Part shown: positions 41,127 through 52,330 of the stretch, piece by piece
Position numbering within the stretch: the stretch's first letter is position 1
How the letters are laid out: each line of letters begins with the position of its first letter
Origin: Lycorma delicatula
Lineage: Eukaryota; Arthropoda; Insecta; Hemiptera; Fulgoridae
Direction: 5' to 3'
DNA: 64,000 nt
Assembly (NCBI RefSeq): GCF_047948215.1
Contig: NC_134465.1
Coordinates: forward strand, 50,561,946 to 50,625,945
Translations under genes and position numbers: made by a program
The notes under the pieces: model-generated
What the model saw: the letters and a program-made list of their open reading frames with translations, nothing else
What the model was told of the DNA's origin: nothing
Database searches by the model: none

Positions 41127-42122
41127 CGAGTGGGGCTGTGTCGGAGCGCACGGCTATTGCTTTAACGTGAAACGTTACAGACCTTGGATGAAGTTCCTCC
41201 GAGCTATAGACAGACCAATGGGAGAGCTACCATCGTATTTTTTTTTTTTTAAATTGAGTCTCCAATGGAAAATTTTAGTTCCTTCATTTGGCCAACTCTA
41301 CAGATAAATTGGTCGGTATGTCGGTGAATCAATTTTAGTGTATTGGATTGAAATAAAACCGAGACATTGACTGCGTACTAAATTTTATTTTAACGAAAAC
41401 AGACACTAAATGTTATATTATATTTATTTCGAGTAATATTCGACGGTGATGTTGTTAAACATCGGTCTCTGATATGAGAAGTAAGAGACAAAAGGTATAA
41501 TAAGCAGCGGTAGAGGTCCTCGCGTCGTCGGCGTCGTTCACTGAGCGTGCCGTGCCAGCTTTGCGACGCTCCCGAAACCGTCTCGCTTGCTCGGCACCGG
41601 ACATCGGGGGTACCTATGCGTGACCCATAACCTCCTATTTCCAACAATATGCGTAATTTATATTTCCGGTTTGATTTTGCGCGGCTGAGGTTGACAAATT
41701 GAATTTTTATACATTTTTACAAGTTTACTTTAATTTTTTTACATATAAATATTGTCAAAAATACACTTATTATTACTTAAATCGAACTATCTCGACAAAA
41801 TCTAAACACAAACACGCGAATCACCGCGCTATCACGTCTAAGTCGTGAGCTATACTGAATGGAAATGAGCGAGAACGCCAGTTTTGGCCGATTTTTGCTG
41901 TGCAACCTGCTTGCCAAACCGCTCGCCAGTGACGCAAATTCAGAGTTGTATCCATGAGCTGACCATTTAAGTTATAAAGTGACACCGTATTTACATCTCT
42001 GAGATTAATAGTTTGGGAGTTATTAAGGCGGGACGATATAGATATTTTCGTTACGCTACAAATTTCTATTCTGGTACCTGTAAGTTTCGGTGTGATTTTA
42101 TCACGTCAAAAATATTTAATGT
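41127..42122. repeat. repeat Q, copy 2, uninterrupted
   Basis: Aligns with 3203-5200 apart from the MITE: shared words include TTAACGTGAAACGTTACAGA, CCTTGGATGAAGTTCCTC, CGCTTGCTCGGCACCGGACA and AATCACCGCGCTA-CACGTC. The empty position corresponding to 4120-5042 is near 41968. Small deletions at 41220-41260. The minus-strand peptide region retained an open 85-codon frame but not the same reading as copy 1. Confidence 0.7.
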
Positions 42123-42136
42123 AAGTTTACGAATAA

Positions 42137-42443
42137 TAAACCCACCGGGTTGGTCTAGTGGTGAACGCGTCTTCCCAAATCAGCTGTGATTTGGAAGTCG
42201 AGAGTTCCAGCGTTCAAGTCCTAGTAAAGCCAGTTATTTTTACACGGATTTGAATACTAGATCGTGGATACCGGTGTTCTTTGGTGGTTGGGTTTCAATT
42301 AACCACACATCTCAGGAATGGTCGAACTGAGAACGTACAAGACTACACTTCATTTACACTCATACATATCATCCTCATTCATCCTCTGAAGTATTATCTA
42401 AAAACGGTAGTTACCGGAGGCTAAAAAGGAAAAAAGAAAGGAG
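42137..42443 (+). mobile_element. SINE1, full length, 14-bp target duplication
   Basis: AAGTTTACGAATAA at 42123-42136 and 42444-42457. Contains a 2-bp insertion in the head (CAGCTGTGATTTGG). Inserted at the right edge of repeat Q copy 2. Confidence 0.9.
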
Positions 42444-42457
42444 AAGTTTACGAATAA

Positions 42458-43496
42458 AACTTTGCCCTCCAAGAAGGCAACGCCTATTTATGAAAGTTTT
42501 ACTTGACCTAATAATGATATGTATAATATGTATCATTCAGTAAAATGTCTGGCTATATATAAGAGACATTATTACTATCAGAGAAAGCAGCACTAATTGA
42601 AGGGCTCTTGTTCAGTAATTTTGTTTTACATATCCTATAACTTAAAGGTTGATTGAAAAATATCGTAAATAAGAATAAATTAACACGATATTCTTTTGTA
42701 TTTAGAAACAACAATATATTAATATACTAATTGTACGAAATAATATTTGATTTTAACAAATATATTTTTAATCTCTTTAATAATTGTTAGGGGTTAAAAA
42801 AACCTATTCGAGAAATAAGAATTATAAAAGAAATAAAATATATATTAAATGAAATGACAAAGTCAGAACAAATCAATACAGCGTAATACAAAAAGGGTTT
42901 CTAACCAGTTAAACACTGGCGCCGTCATTATTGTCATTTGTATTGCTATCGATGAAATAGATAAATAAAAGATTTACTACAGACATGTTTCCCTATTTAA
43001 TAGGGAGAGAATATTTTATATTTATGAAAAAAAGATTGTTAAACAAAAAAATAAATAAAATTTTTAACATAAATAAAATGTACTGAATAATCCTAATTAT
43101 TTTATTTTCTTACGATTGACCTAGTTTTTACACATAAGTATTGTATAGCTTTAATCTGAACCAATCCTAGACGCTGTCTTCCAGAAATACCGTATTGTCT
43201 CAAATAAGACCCCCCCCAATTCTAAACCACCATAAATTTCCAAAACGTTTTTGTGAAAAAAATTAAAAAATAAAAACAAGAAAATTAATAAAATATATTT
43301 TCAACGACCTTTTATAACAAACAAATAATTCGAATTATGTCAAAGAATTGTATAAAAAATAGATATTTGATAAGCTAGACAATAATTTAATTTAAAATAA
43401 AATATATAAAACACACCATAATTCATAGCATTACAATGATACGATTTTTTTTGTATTCTGTACTAAATGTTTTAACTTCCTGTTAAGCCCCTGTAC
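42458..43496. other. AT-rich stretch, nothing recognised
   Basis: No coding or repeat structure recognised. Confidence 0.4.
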
Positions 43497-43660
43497 AGCC
43501 GGCCTATAAAATGATAGGTAGCGTCTCGGCCTTTCATTCGAAGATCCCGCGTTTGAATCCCGGTCAGGTATGGAATTTTTACACGCTACAAAATTGCCAT
43601 TTCATTTAATCCTCTCAAACAATACATAAGGGTGGTCCTGGAGGCTATAAAAAAAAAGTT
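43497..43660 (+). mobile_element. SINE2 with SINE1-type tail
   Basis: Head degraded before GATAGGTAGCGTCTCGGCCT; box B GTTTGAATCC; middle TTTTTACACGCTACAAAATT; tail AATCCTCTCAAACAATACAT and CCTGGAGGCTATAAAAAAAA. Same tail class as the 14484 copy. Confidence 0.78.
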
Positions 43661-43808
43661 CCTACAGAGAATGTGATATTGGTGCTTTCTGAGCTCACTC
43701 TAATAGTAAAAATAATGTAAACCTTCATACAAACATGGGATCGGAAACGCTCTGTTAGCGAGTTGTGGTTAGCTAAAGATTTCGCCCGGATTCCTGGATA
43801 AAGAGTGA
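43661..43808 (+). repeat. MITE family FF, fragment
   Basis: AACCTTCATACAAACATGGG then ATCGGAAACGCTCTGTTAGC and GAGTTGTGGTTAGCTAAAGA, matching the FF left arm. Confidence 0.55.
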
Positions 43809-43809
43809 A

Positions 43810-44382
43810 ATAAAATTATACTAAAATCAGAGCCGTGGCTCGATATGTGGAGAATCAAGGTCAACGGTGAAAAATCGGTGGCAGTGATGTTCACATACAA
43901 CACACGTGCTCCAGCCAGGCACCTGGAAATCTTAGGAGAGAAAATCTCCTTTGGGAAAACAGTCAAATACCTGGGATAAACGGTTTACCTTAGGAGAACA
44001 TGTTAAATATGTGACTCAAAAGACAAAGGCCATCAGAGCCTCACTATACCCATTACTAAACAATGCCAGCCCATATCCACTGGCGACCAAACTGCTCATT
44101 TTTCGGTTATACGTCCTGCCGATTCTAATATATGCTTACCCGGCATGGGGAGCTTTGTTGAATTCCACGCTTCAAAAGAAATTAGAAGTCGTCCAAAACA
44201 TAGCGTTGCAGACATATTTTGGAGCACCGTGGTTCGCCAGAAACGCCACTCTTCGCCACGATGCGGGACTGCACACCGTATTCGAGGTTGGGGTGGCGCA
44301 GGCACGCAGACCGTTTGGGAGAGCGGCCGGGCCGTGTCCGAACACCGCCATGTGTGTGTGTGTATGTAAACTTTTAAACTGA
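43810..44382 (+). pseudogene. Jockey-like LINE reverse transcriptase, C-terminal part
   Basis: The first frame reads WRIKVNGEKSVAVMFTYNTR then HLEILGEKISFGKTVKYLG, after which a frame change at about 43977 leads to RFTLGEHVKYVTQKTKAIRA. Next come SLYPLLNNASPYPLATKLLI, FRLYVLPILIYAYPAWG and NSTLQKKLEVVQNIALQTYF, then GAPWFARNATLRHDAGLHTV. The LD-xxLxWxxH-like module followed by L-K--YKxxIxPILxYAxPxWG and VQN--LR is the standard post-palm region of Jockey-clade LINEs. Palm motifs and endonuclease are absent. The end runs into a GT microsatellite. Confidence 0.82.
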
Positions 44383-44589
44383 CGGTAGTTTTGGGTCTGG
44401 GGGATGTGGAACGCAAAGGTATGTCGAAATTTTCCGGAAGTCGAATCATGGTACCCATTACAATAGATAGTTTTCTTATGAAATCTACCTAAAAAAGTTC
44501 GAATCCGAGTCGACCCAATTTTTTGGATATCAAACAGAAAAAAATTGATTTATATTTGCTTAAATTCGAAAAAATACGGTATATCTATA
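44383..44589. other. unassigned spacer
   Basis: No feature recognised between the Jockey fragment and the microsatellite. Confidence 0.35.
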
Positions 44590-44594
44590 TACCG

Positions 44595-44599
<5 letters not shown>

Positions 44600-44680
<81 letters not shown>
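44600..44680. repeat. (TA)n-(GT)n microsatellite
   Basis: TA tract 44601-44628 followed by GT tract 44635-44671 and related units. Confidence 0.9.
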
Positions 44681-44682
<2 letters not shown>

Positions 44683-45061
44683 CTGTCTGTTGGTTTGCAA
44701 GCTCAAGCTCTTGCACTAACCGACCGATTGTTTAAAATTTGGAGGATACATTCATGCTATCCCAGGAAAGATTTTAAGCCGTAGACCGAAGCCCTAGCCC
44801 CGTTTCGGGATAAAATTGTTAAAGACATTCGTTGAAGAAGTAAAAATTAATTAAAAATTAGATTAATTTCTGTCACCCTGGCAACAGAAATAAGTTCAGA
44901 AATTTTTTTCATCAAATGTCTGTGTACTGCAGTTACCATAATTACTATTATTCTGTCTTTTGTAATTTAGTTTCTTTTTCATGTTTTCATAAAGCCTGAT
45001 TATTTTAATTGTTATTTATTATCAATGTTACTCTTACAATCATACGAGTAATTAATACTAC
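44681..45061. other. unassigned, possibly repeat-derived
   Basis: Contains CTAACCGACCGATTGTTTAA and CCCCGTTTCGGGATAAAATT, phrases that look like decayed repeat sequence, but I see no second copy here. Confidence 0.3.
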
Positions 45062-45186
45062 AGGGGTCCTTGCTAGATAGGAATGGGGAGCGAAACGAGC
45101 TCTGTGGCCCTGGAATCGGCCTCGGAGCTCCCCTAAGCCGACCAAGGCCAGGGGGTCTAGGGGGCGGAGCCCCCGACCGGCTAGTA
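45062..45186. repeat. isolated GC-rich island with internal hairpins
   Basis: The segment from GGGGTCCTTGC to CCGGCTAGTA is strongly GC-rich in an AT-rich context. GGGGGC-GGAG-CCCCC folds as a short stem, and GGAGC/GCTCC words occur twice. CTAGTATATACTAG follows directly as a 14-bp palindrome (about 45181-45194). No coding frame or box A/B recognised. Confidence 0.5.
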
Positions 45187-45194
45187 TATACTAG

Positions 45195-45430
45195 CTATTT
45201 TAGTATTTTTTACTTTATATTATAATTATGTTTGTTCTTATTTGAGTTCATAAGCTTTTCAATTGTTATGAAACATAACAATTGAGAACTTCGTACTGCC
45301 ATGACGGACAACAACGATATCATTTTTACCTTACGACGATCAATTGTTGTATTTATATTTTTTTTTTGTTTTTAAAAAATTCAAAATTTATTTAATATAT
45401 TAATTTGTGAAGAAAATTATTATAATCAAT
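45195..45430. other. AT-rich spacer
   Basis: Nothing recognised. Confidence 0.35.
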
Positions 45431-45441
45431 AACACATAAAT

Positions 45442-46660
45442 TTAACTAGAATTATATACAGAAGAATTGAGTGGAGAGTGGAAGAAGTGTAAGGAGAAGA
45501 CCAATTTAGTTTCAGGGAACGTATAGGGACAAGGGAAGCAATTTTAGGCCTCAGATTAGTAGTAGAAGGAAGATTAAAGAAAAGCAAACCAACATACTTG
45601 GCATTTATAGACCTAGAAAAGGCATTCGATAACGTAGACTGGAATAAAATGTTCAGCATTTTAAAAAAAATAGGGTTCAAATACAGAGATAGAAGAACAA
45701 TTGCTAACATTTACAGGAACCAAACAGCAACAGTAACAACTGAAGAACATAAGAAAGAAGCTGTAATAAGGGATTCCGACAAGGATGTTTCCTATCCCCG
45801 TTAATTTTTAATCTTTACATGGAACTAGCAGTTAATGATGTTAAAGAACAATTTAGATTCGGAGTAACATTACAAGGTAAAAAGATAAAGATGCTACGAT
45901 TTACTGATGATATAGTAATTCTAGCCGAGAGTAAAAAGGATTTAGAAAAAACAATGAAGTCCTACGCAAGAACTATCGCATGAAAATAAAGAAGAACAAA
46001 ACGAAAGTAATGAAATGTAGTAGAAATAACAAAGATGGACCATTGAATGTGAAAATAGGACGAATAAAGATTATGGAGGTAGAAGAATTTGGTTATTTGG
46101 GAAGTAGAATTACTAAAGATGGACGAAGCAGGAGCAATATAAAATGCCGAATAGCACAGGCGAAACGAGCCTTTAGTCAGAAATATAATATGTTTACAAC
46201 AAAAATTAATTTAAGCGTCAGGAAAAGATTTTTGAATGTACATGTTTGGAGCGTCGCTTTATATGGATGTGAAACTTGGACGATCGAAGTATCTGAGAAG
46301 AAAAGATTAGAAGCTTTTGAAATGTGGTGCTATAGGAGAATGTTAAAAATCAGATGGCTGGATAATGTGACAAATGAAGAGGTATTGCGACAAATAGATG
46401 AAGAAAGAAGCATTTGGAAAAATATAGTTAAAAGAAGAGACAGACTTATAGGCCACATACTAAGACATCCTGGAATAGTCGCTTTAATATATTGGAAGGA
46501 CAGGTAGAAGGAAAAAATTGTGTAGGCAGGCCACGTTTGGAATATATAAAACAAATTGTTAGGGATGTAAGATGTAGGGGAATACCGAAATGAAATGTCT
46601 AGGTACTAGATAGGGAACCTTGGAGAACTGCATCAAACCAGTCAAATGACAAAAAAAATA
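45442..46660 (+). mobile_element. L1x LINE copy F with target duplication
   Basis: AACACRTAAAT at 45431-45441 and 46661-46671. The 3' end has lost the GAAG after CAAATGAC. Truncated further downstream than copies B and D. Confidence 0.87.
45450..46640 (+). pseudogene. L1x reverse transcriptase, multiply broken
   Basis: AFIDLEKAFDNVDWNKMFSI is present; RKGVRQGC has lost bases (reads RDSDKD), so the frame shifts. The FADD motif reads LRFTDDIVILAESKKDLE in the shifted frame (Ala to Thr; DD kept). NGID is deleted. A long open stretch (45980-46507) reads FGYLGSRITKDGRSRSNIKC, RRMLKIRWLDNVTNEEVLRQ and RLIGHILRHPGIVALIYWKD, where a small duplication shifts the frame again. A stop lies after EEV in EEVxGED. 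More diverged than copies B-D. Confidence 0.85.
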
Positions 46661-46671
46661 AACACGTAAAT

Positions 46672-48039
46672 GTTCCTGATAATGGATTAATATCCGAAAG
46701 CGGTAGGACATAATAATAAAAATATTTGGTACGTGGAAATGATTATTTAATTAATTTATATCAGTATCAACGGGCTTATTAATAATAAAATGAAATAAAA
46801 AAATAGAAGGATTTAGTCTGACGGAGAAAAATTTCAAATGTATCATAATGTAATAATTTTGTAACAACGTAGATTCACACTGATTTCTGTTTCCTAGTAT
46901 CCCTCAATTATAAAATATGAAGTTGTTTCGATATTTTAATATCAGTATAATAGTATAGGTACACCCAAAATGTTATTTATTGTAATAATTTTCGTAGTAC
47001 TTTAAAAAAAAAATAATAATCTTTCAGAATAAGATAACAGTTTTTTTAGTACAACGTAACGTAGCTGTTTCTTTGTTTGGTTAAACGGTTTGCTTGGTCA
47101 AGTAATACTTATTCAATTTACTATTTTAAATAAATAAAAAAATGTTATTAGTCTTTTTTTTCTTTAAAATGCCTTTCCATGTAGTATTTACAATGAGTTT
47201 TTTTTTTTTTTGTTTTGAAAGAGTTGAATGTGTTGATAATTATGATCAACGGTTATTTAATCTTTAAAAGGCTATTTTATTTTATTCTTTAATTTTTAAA
47301 TACCATCTTCCAGCACGTTATGTATAATATAATATATTTATATTTTTTCCGGTTATTCTTGCTCTTAATTTGAACACTTACTTTCACTTCGTTCGCTTTC
47401 CGTTTCATTAGCTTTCACTTACTTACTTTCTCAGTAATCTATCTTTGTTTATCTTTTTTTTTCCTTTCTATTATTAAGGTACTAACTTTATACTGGTTAT
47501 TAATATTGTGTAAGATAGTAAAAGATTACTTGCATAGTCATACATTTATATATATATTCGTTGTCTTAATGATACAAGCTTGAATTTCTTACGCAACGGT
47601 AAATCCGCCTACATAAGTTTATGATGATTCGTAAAAATGATATATGCACAACTTGCAAAAAATTTTATTACACAATATGTACTTATATTTTTTTTTTATT
47701 TTACTTGTTAAGGAAAAAAAATATTAATTTTTTTTCATATTTTACTTTTCTTTTACGCAATTTATTATGACTCATTACAAAAAAATTCCTAATTTTTATT
47801 TTTTTATTTCATCACTACGAACCAGATTACAATTTTTATTTGACCTTATTCGGTTATTTTCTCTTTTTCCCAATGTTCTTTCAAGCTTTCACTACGATCT
47901 TTCTTTCCCTCTTCCGACCACTGGATCTTAATTCGTTTTTTTTTTAATATTATCTTGAATCCTTCTAATTTTGGGATTTTTTTCCTAAAAAACAATACAT
48001 TTAGGGATTTTTCCCCCTAAAATATAAACCAATTAAGAT
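46672..48039. other. mostly unassigned; hammerhead-like motif at 46674-46705
   Basis: CCTGATAATGGATTAATATC-CGAAAGCGG has CTGANNA, a perfect 4-bp stem GGAT/ATCC and GAAA. The rest is AT-rich with T-runs and no coding. Confidence 0.35.
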
Positions 48040-48216
48040 CTCATGCTATATATCGTTTTCAACGATGTATCAATTGGTACTTATTTTCATTGGTTTCAGA
48101 TTTATAGACAAATAAAATTTTAATTAAATAAATATTTGGATCTTACAAGGCGCATTTCAGTTGAAATTCAACTTCATTTCCTTTTTTTTAACTTTTTAAT
48201 TTTTTTAATTTAAATA
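48040..48216 (+). repeat. repeat family E, left part of a copy split by M3
   Basis: TCAATTGGTACTTATTTTCA, GATTTATAGACAAATAAAAT and ATATTTGGATCTTACAAGGC match 51500-51600. The copy continues at 49617 after the transposon. Confidence 0.7.
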
Positions 48217-49616
48217 CAGGGTTATCATAGAATAATGGCCCGGTTTTGAACATGGTTTAAATTAAAACAGAATTACAGTTTATGTTTTTTATTTTTCAAA
48301 TTTGTCGTCTCAAACATTTTTTTAGATATTAGAATTATTAGATATAGAAATTATATTAGATATAGAATTTCAATATGTGCACCCTTAGTCGCTCCCCAAA
48401 CGATAATTAATAAATTTCAATATGTGCGCCCTGAGTCGCTCGACAAATGTCCAAACGATACTCAACTTCTCTCAAAACATTAATTAACATTTCATCGTTA
48501 ACGGTTGTCATTGCTTCATTAATCCTGTTTTTTAAGCGGTTGCGAATTTTTTATGTATAAACAACGCTTTTGATGTACCCCCACAAGAAAATATCGTAAG
48601 GTGTCAGGTCTGGACTCCTTGGAGGCCAAAGTACGGGTCCTTGCCGGCCTATTCATCGATCTCCAAATTTTTCGTTCAAAGCGTCCGTGACCGATGCATT
48701 GAAGTGCGGGGGATCACCATCTTGTTGGAAATGAAGTTGATGAATGTTTTTGAGTTCATCCGACTGGGGAAAGCAATAATCGGTTAACATGTTTGATACA
48801 CAACTTCATTAATTGTTTTTTCAGCAAAGAAGAAAGGCCCTATTACACGATTTTAAATCACACCACACCAAACCAAACATTAACTTTAGGCGAATCGCGT
48901 TGTTTCTCAATAATTGCGTGTGGGTTTTCAGAGCCCCATATTCGTGAATTGTGTCTGTTAACACATCCGTTCACATGGAATGTAGCTTCGTCTGTAAAAA
49001 TTATATCGTCTAAAAATGATTCGTTTTCACTTATTCTGTCCAACATTTCAATAGCGAAATTGTAACGTTTTACACCACCATCATCGGGTTTCAATTCCTG
49101 CAGTATCTGGATTTTATAAGCGTGTAATTTCCGTTTTTTATGTAAATTTAGTGAACTGTTGATTTTGGAATACTTAATTCGACGCTTCGACGGGGGATGG
49201 ACTTCCCATGACTTCTAATTGCCGATCGTCTAATTAATTCAACCGTTTCGTCCGGTACACTTGGTCTGCCGGTTGATTTCTGTTTCTTAACCGATCCGGT
49301 TTCTTCGAATCGTTTGAACCGACGTGTTTTGTTATTTTTGTGTGGCGGATCTCTTCCGAATTCACGTCGAAACGCACGTTGAACTAAAATTACGGATTTT
49401 AATTCAGCCATCAATAAAACACACTTTGCTTTGTCTTTATCCGAGAACATAGTAACTCATTAAACTCAGCGCAACAACAATACAAGAACTGACGTTGTGG
49501 TTACAACTGCTGATAAACAAACTTTTGGGTTGGAGGCTTTCAGGGATACCAATACAACATCCCTACAATCTTCCTATGAATTACTGAAACCGCACCATTC
49601 TTTTATGATAAACCTG
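48217..49616 (-). mobile_element. mariner-superfamily element M3, complete ends, dead
   Basis: Left end CAGGGTTATCATAGAATAAT and reverse-complemented right end CAGGTTTATCATAAAAGAAT, both continuing GG-xx-GGTTT. TA on both sides (48215-48216 and 49617-49618). 1400 bp. The target is repeat E, whose empty site is visible in reverse at about 53427-53436. Confidence 0.9.
48440..49450 (-). pseudogene. DUF4817-type transposase of M3, frameshifted
   Basis: Starts MFSDKDKAKCVLLMAELKSV at 49450, then QRAFRREFGRDPPHKNNK, GRPSVPDETVELIRRSA and RRSVELSIPKSTVH: the DUF4817-type DNA-binding half. After a frame loss it reads RYNFAIEMLDRISENESFLD, IIFTDEATFHVNGCVNRHNS (first Asp), RIWGSENPHAIIEKQRDSPK and VNVWFGVV. 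A deletion then removes the GPFFF region. The end reads FQQDGDPPHFNASVTDALNE (second Asp), PVLWPPRSPDLTPYDIFLWG (third acidic position), and VEYRLDICR-like tail. At least two frameshifts and two stops. Confidence 0.87.
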
Positions 49617-49860
49617 TATATTGATTTATTAATAATTATTAAACTCTGATTGTAAAATAATTTTTACGATAAATAATAATTCAATAATAACAATAAAAAA
49701 AGGTAAATACTTTATCCTAATTTGGTTGTTAAGCCAGTTTAAAAAATATTAATCTAGATTTTAAAAAAACACAATTTTTTTTAGTACTGGTACTTAACAG
49801 ATTTTAATAAAAATTTAACAGAATTTTCATGAGTTTTTAGGAATCATTTTTTTTAAATAT
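49617..49860 (+). repeat. repeat family E, right part
   Basis: TATTGATTTATTAATAATTA, CTGATTGTAAAATAATTTTT and GATAAATAATAATTCAATAA match 52130-52200 and the reverse of 53340-53425. Confidence 0.7.
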
Positions 49861-49861
49861 A

Positions 49862-50200
49862 CAGTGTCAATGAAGAAACTGAGAGACTTTCAGATCATTT
49901 TCTACTAATGAAAATAATGAAATAAGTTCATATAAAAGTAGATCTGGAAACGCTTTATTTTCGAGTTACTGCTAGTGAAAAGTTCGCTCGTATTTCAGCT
50001 TTTTTTTTATAAAAAGAAGCCCTATGTAATTTTTGGGATCCAAATTAAGGAGTACAGTTGTGGTTTCTTATGTGATTTAAGCTGGGAAATAGGATAAAAT
50101 AGGTCGCAGAACCGTAACTGTAATAGTTTTTTAAATATCTGATGTAAAACACAAAATTCGGTGTCCAAAAACAATTTTTTTTTTAGTTTTGCAGTATATT
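49862..50200 (+). mobile_element. MITE family FF, uninterrupted copy
   Basis: CAGTGTCAATGAAGAAACTG after TA, then GTTCATATAAAAGTAGATCT, GGAAACGCTTTATTTTCGAG, GGGATCCAAATTAAGGAGTA and GTGTCCAAAAACAATTTTTT. Gives the order of FF blocks without the SINEs seen at 14 kb. Confidence 0.6.
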
Positions 50201-50699
50201 AGCTTTGTTAAATGACTAATAAATGCAAAAGATTAGTAATAAAATTTTATAGAATGTAATTCTGTGGAAATTAATGTAAATACAGCCAATAAAAATTAAA
50301 TGAAACCTTTTAAAAAACGGTTTTAATTGAAGCAAAACAAACGATGATTTACTTGGCGTTCAGTAGAAAACAAACACGTTTGATATGACCCTTTCGTTCG
50401 TAAATGATGTCACACCGAAAAATGTTTATTAGTTTCAAAAAGTATAATACAATTTTCTCTCTATTTATCGTTTGTTTTGCTTCTACAAGAGACTTGCGTA
50501 TAAGTTCTTTGTATGACAGTCAGTGATTTCGTTTTTGCTAATCGTTACACAGATTGTTGTTTCTTTTGTGGCAACGCCATAATACTGATACCCGGGCTCA
50601 TAACAGCTTGGCATGTGCAATATCTAACTTATTCAATCTGACGGAGAATGTGTAAACTAAATTTAATTGTTGACACTTCAAGATTACGCGTAAACCACT
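50201..50699. other. unassigned spacer
   Basis: No gene or repeat recognised. Confidence 0.35.
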
Positions 50700-50848
50700 A
50701 TTTTTTTTTTTTCACCTGATGATATCGCCACACGAGCTTGAAGCTTGTGCGTGGGATATGCATAATGTCATGCCTGACCGGGATTCGAACCCAGGACCTC
50801 TGGATGAAAGGCCGAGACGCTACCTCTTACGCCACGGATACCGGCATT
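50700..50848 (-). mobile_element. SINE2, type-B tail, well preserved head
   Basis: Minus strand: ATGCCGGTATCCGTGGCGTA, AGAGGTAGCGTCTCGGCCTT, TCATCCAGAGG, box B GGTTCGAATCC, CGGTCAGGCATGAC, then TATCCCACGCACAAGCTTCA and GTGTGGCGATATCATCAGGT plus A-run. This is the clearest example of the 5' start of the family. Confidence 0.87.
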
Positions 50849-51058
50849 AAAAACTGTATACATTCTTGAAATCCTAGAGCTTTTTTCGGACACCCGTACG
50901 TATGTATACCTTTCAATACGTATATATACATATGTATTCATCCTTCCGGAATTTTTTATTTTTTCGATTAAAGGGGGGTCATGAAATGTCGACATTTGCA
51001 CAGTATAACAACACATTTCTCATATTCTTGTAAAATTTGAGAATTTTGCGAAATATTA
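50849..51058. other. spacer
   Basis: Nothing recognised; contains a small GTATACC/GGTATAC-like region. Confidence 0.3.
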
Positions 51059-52330
51059 CTTTTTACTTCCTTGTATGAAGTAAAGGAAGTATTGTGATCG
51101 CGAAAAAATTCCGTTTTCAGATTTCAACGAAAATATCCATCTTGACCATTCCTGAATCCATTTTGACTAATTTCGGTGTGACGTCTAAACTGGTCAAAAT
51201 GGTAAAACCATTAAACTAGTCATTAAAATAATTTTAAACTAGTCAAAACGGCGTGAGTTATGGAAGATACATACGCACGTGCGTGCGTATGTATCTTCCA
51301 TAACTCAAAACCAATTAACCGTAGGATGTTGAAATTTTTAATTTATGACTGTTGTAACACCTAGTTGTGCATCTCCCTTTTTGATTGCAATCGAATCGAC
51401 CAAAAGTGTTCAAAAAAGCCCAAAATCCAAAAAAATTGGATTTTGGACTTTTTCTTCACTGCAGTAATAAGAACTCATTGAGAGCTTTTCAACGATATAC
51501 GTAATTGGTACTTATTTTCATTGGCTTCAGATTTATAGACAAATAAAATTTTAATTAATGAAATATTTGGATCTTACAAGGCGCATAACAGTTGAAATCC
51601 AACTTCATTTCTTTTTTTTTAATTTGAATACATTTTCTTCTAAGTTTTCGTCGGTTTTGTTGTTAATAAAAGTCGACATGTTTAAAATTTTATTTCTCTT
51701 TTGTTGACATTATTTACATCAATCTTCTTATAATTAAATTCTGTACAATTTATGTTTAAAAGTGTCTGATTTATTGCCAATTTAACAACGTTATTGTACG
51801 TCAAACCTAAAAAAAATGTGTTATTTGACCATATTTTTGGCGTTTGACATGGGATATCTTAGAAATTAAGAGAGATACAGTTTTAGGATCTATTTTTTTC
51901 AATTTTCCAGCTCAAAAAATTAGAAAAAATTAAATTTGCCCCTTAATTAACCTTCTCAGAATTTCAGAAAGCCTTTATTTACCCGGAGGAACTGAAACTC
52001 GGGCAAAATCTTTCACTCTGTATAACTCGCTAACGAAGTGTTTTCGGATCAATGTTTATATGAACTTTTTTCTTATTTTTAGCCTCTAGAATGAGTTGTC
52101 AAAGTATTGCCTTATCCTCCTGAATCATCCTGTATATTGATTTATTAATTAACTTCCGATTGTAAAATAATTTTTTAAGATAAATAATAATTCAATAAAA
52201 AAAATATATCGGAAGTTATTAATGAAATAAAATTTTATGTAGTTTTCACTTAAAAAAAAAAATGTGTATATGTAATTTAATAGGGGTACAAGGAAGTCAT
52301 GTAGTCCACATCAAATTTTTTAATTATCGA
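51059..52330 (+). repeat. repeat family E, longest copy, split by an FF MITE
   Basis: Starts TACTTCCTTGTATGAAGTAA and ends near GTACAAGGAAGTCATGTAGT, which suggests short inverted termini (ACTTCCTTGTA). Matches the copies at 31.7, 48.0 and 53.2 kb. No protein-coding frame found. Includes a perfect 25-bp-arm palindrome at 51255-51306. Confidence 0.65.
51640..52129 (-). mobile_element. MITE family FF inserted in repeat E
   Basis: Reverse-complemented it begins CAGGATGATTCAGGAGGATA at 52129 next to TA, then AGTTCATATAAACATTGATC and GAAAACACTTCGTTAGCGAG. The left boundary in AATTTGAATACATTTTC is inferred from the uninterrupted E sequence. Confidence 0.6.

Noticed and set aside
44545..44784. Open frame with a long VCVCVC run
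   Set aside because: It is translated GT microsatellite.
50768..51016. 82-codon minus-strand open frame
   Set aside because: It starts in SINE2 and continues in AT-rich spacer; no protein similarity.
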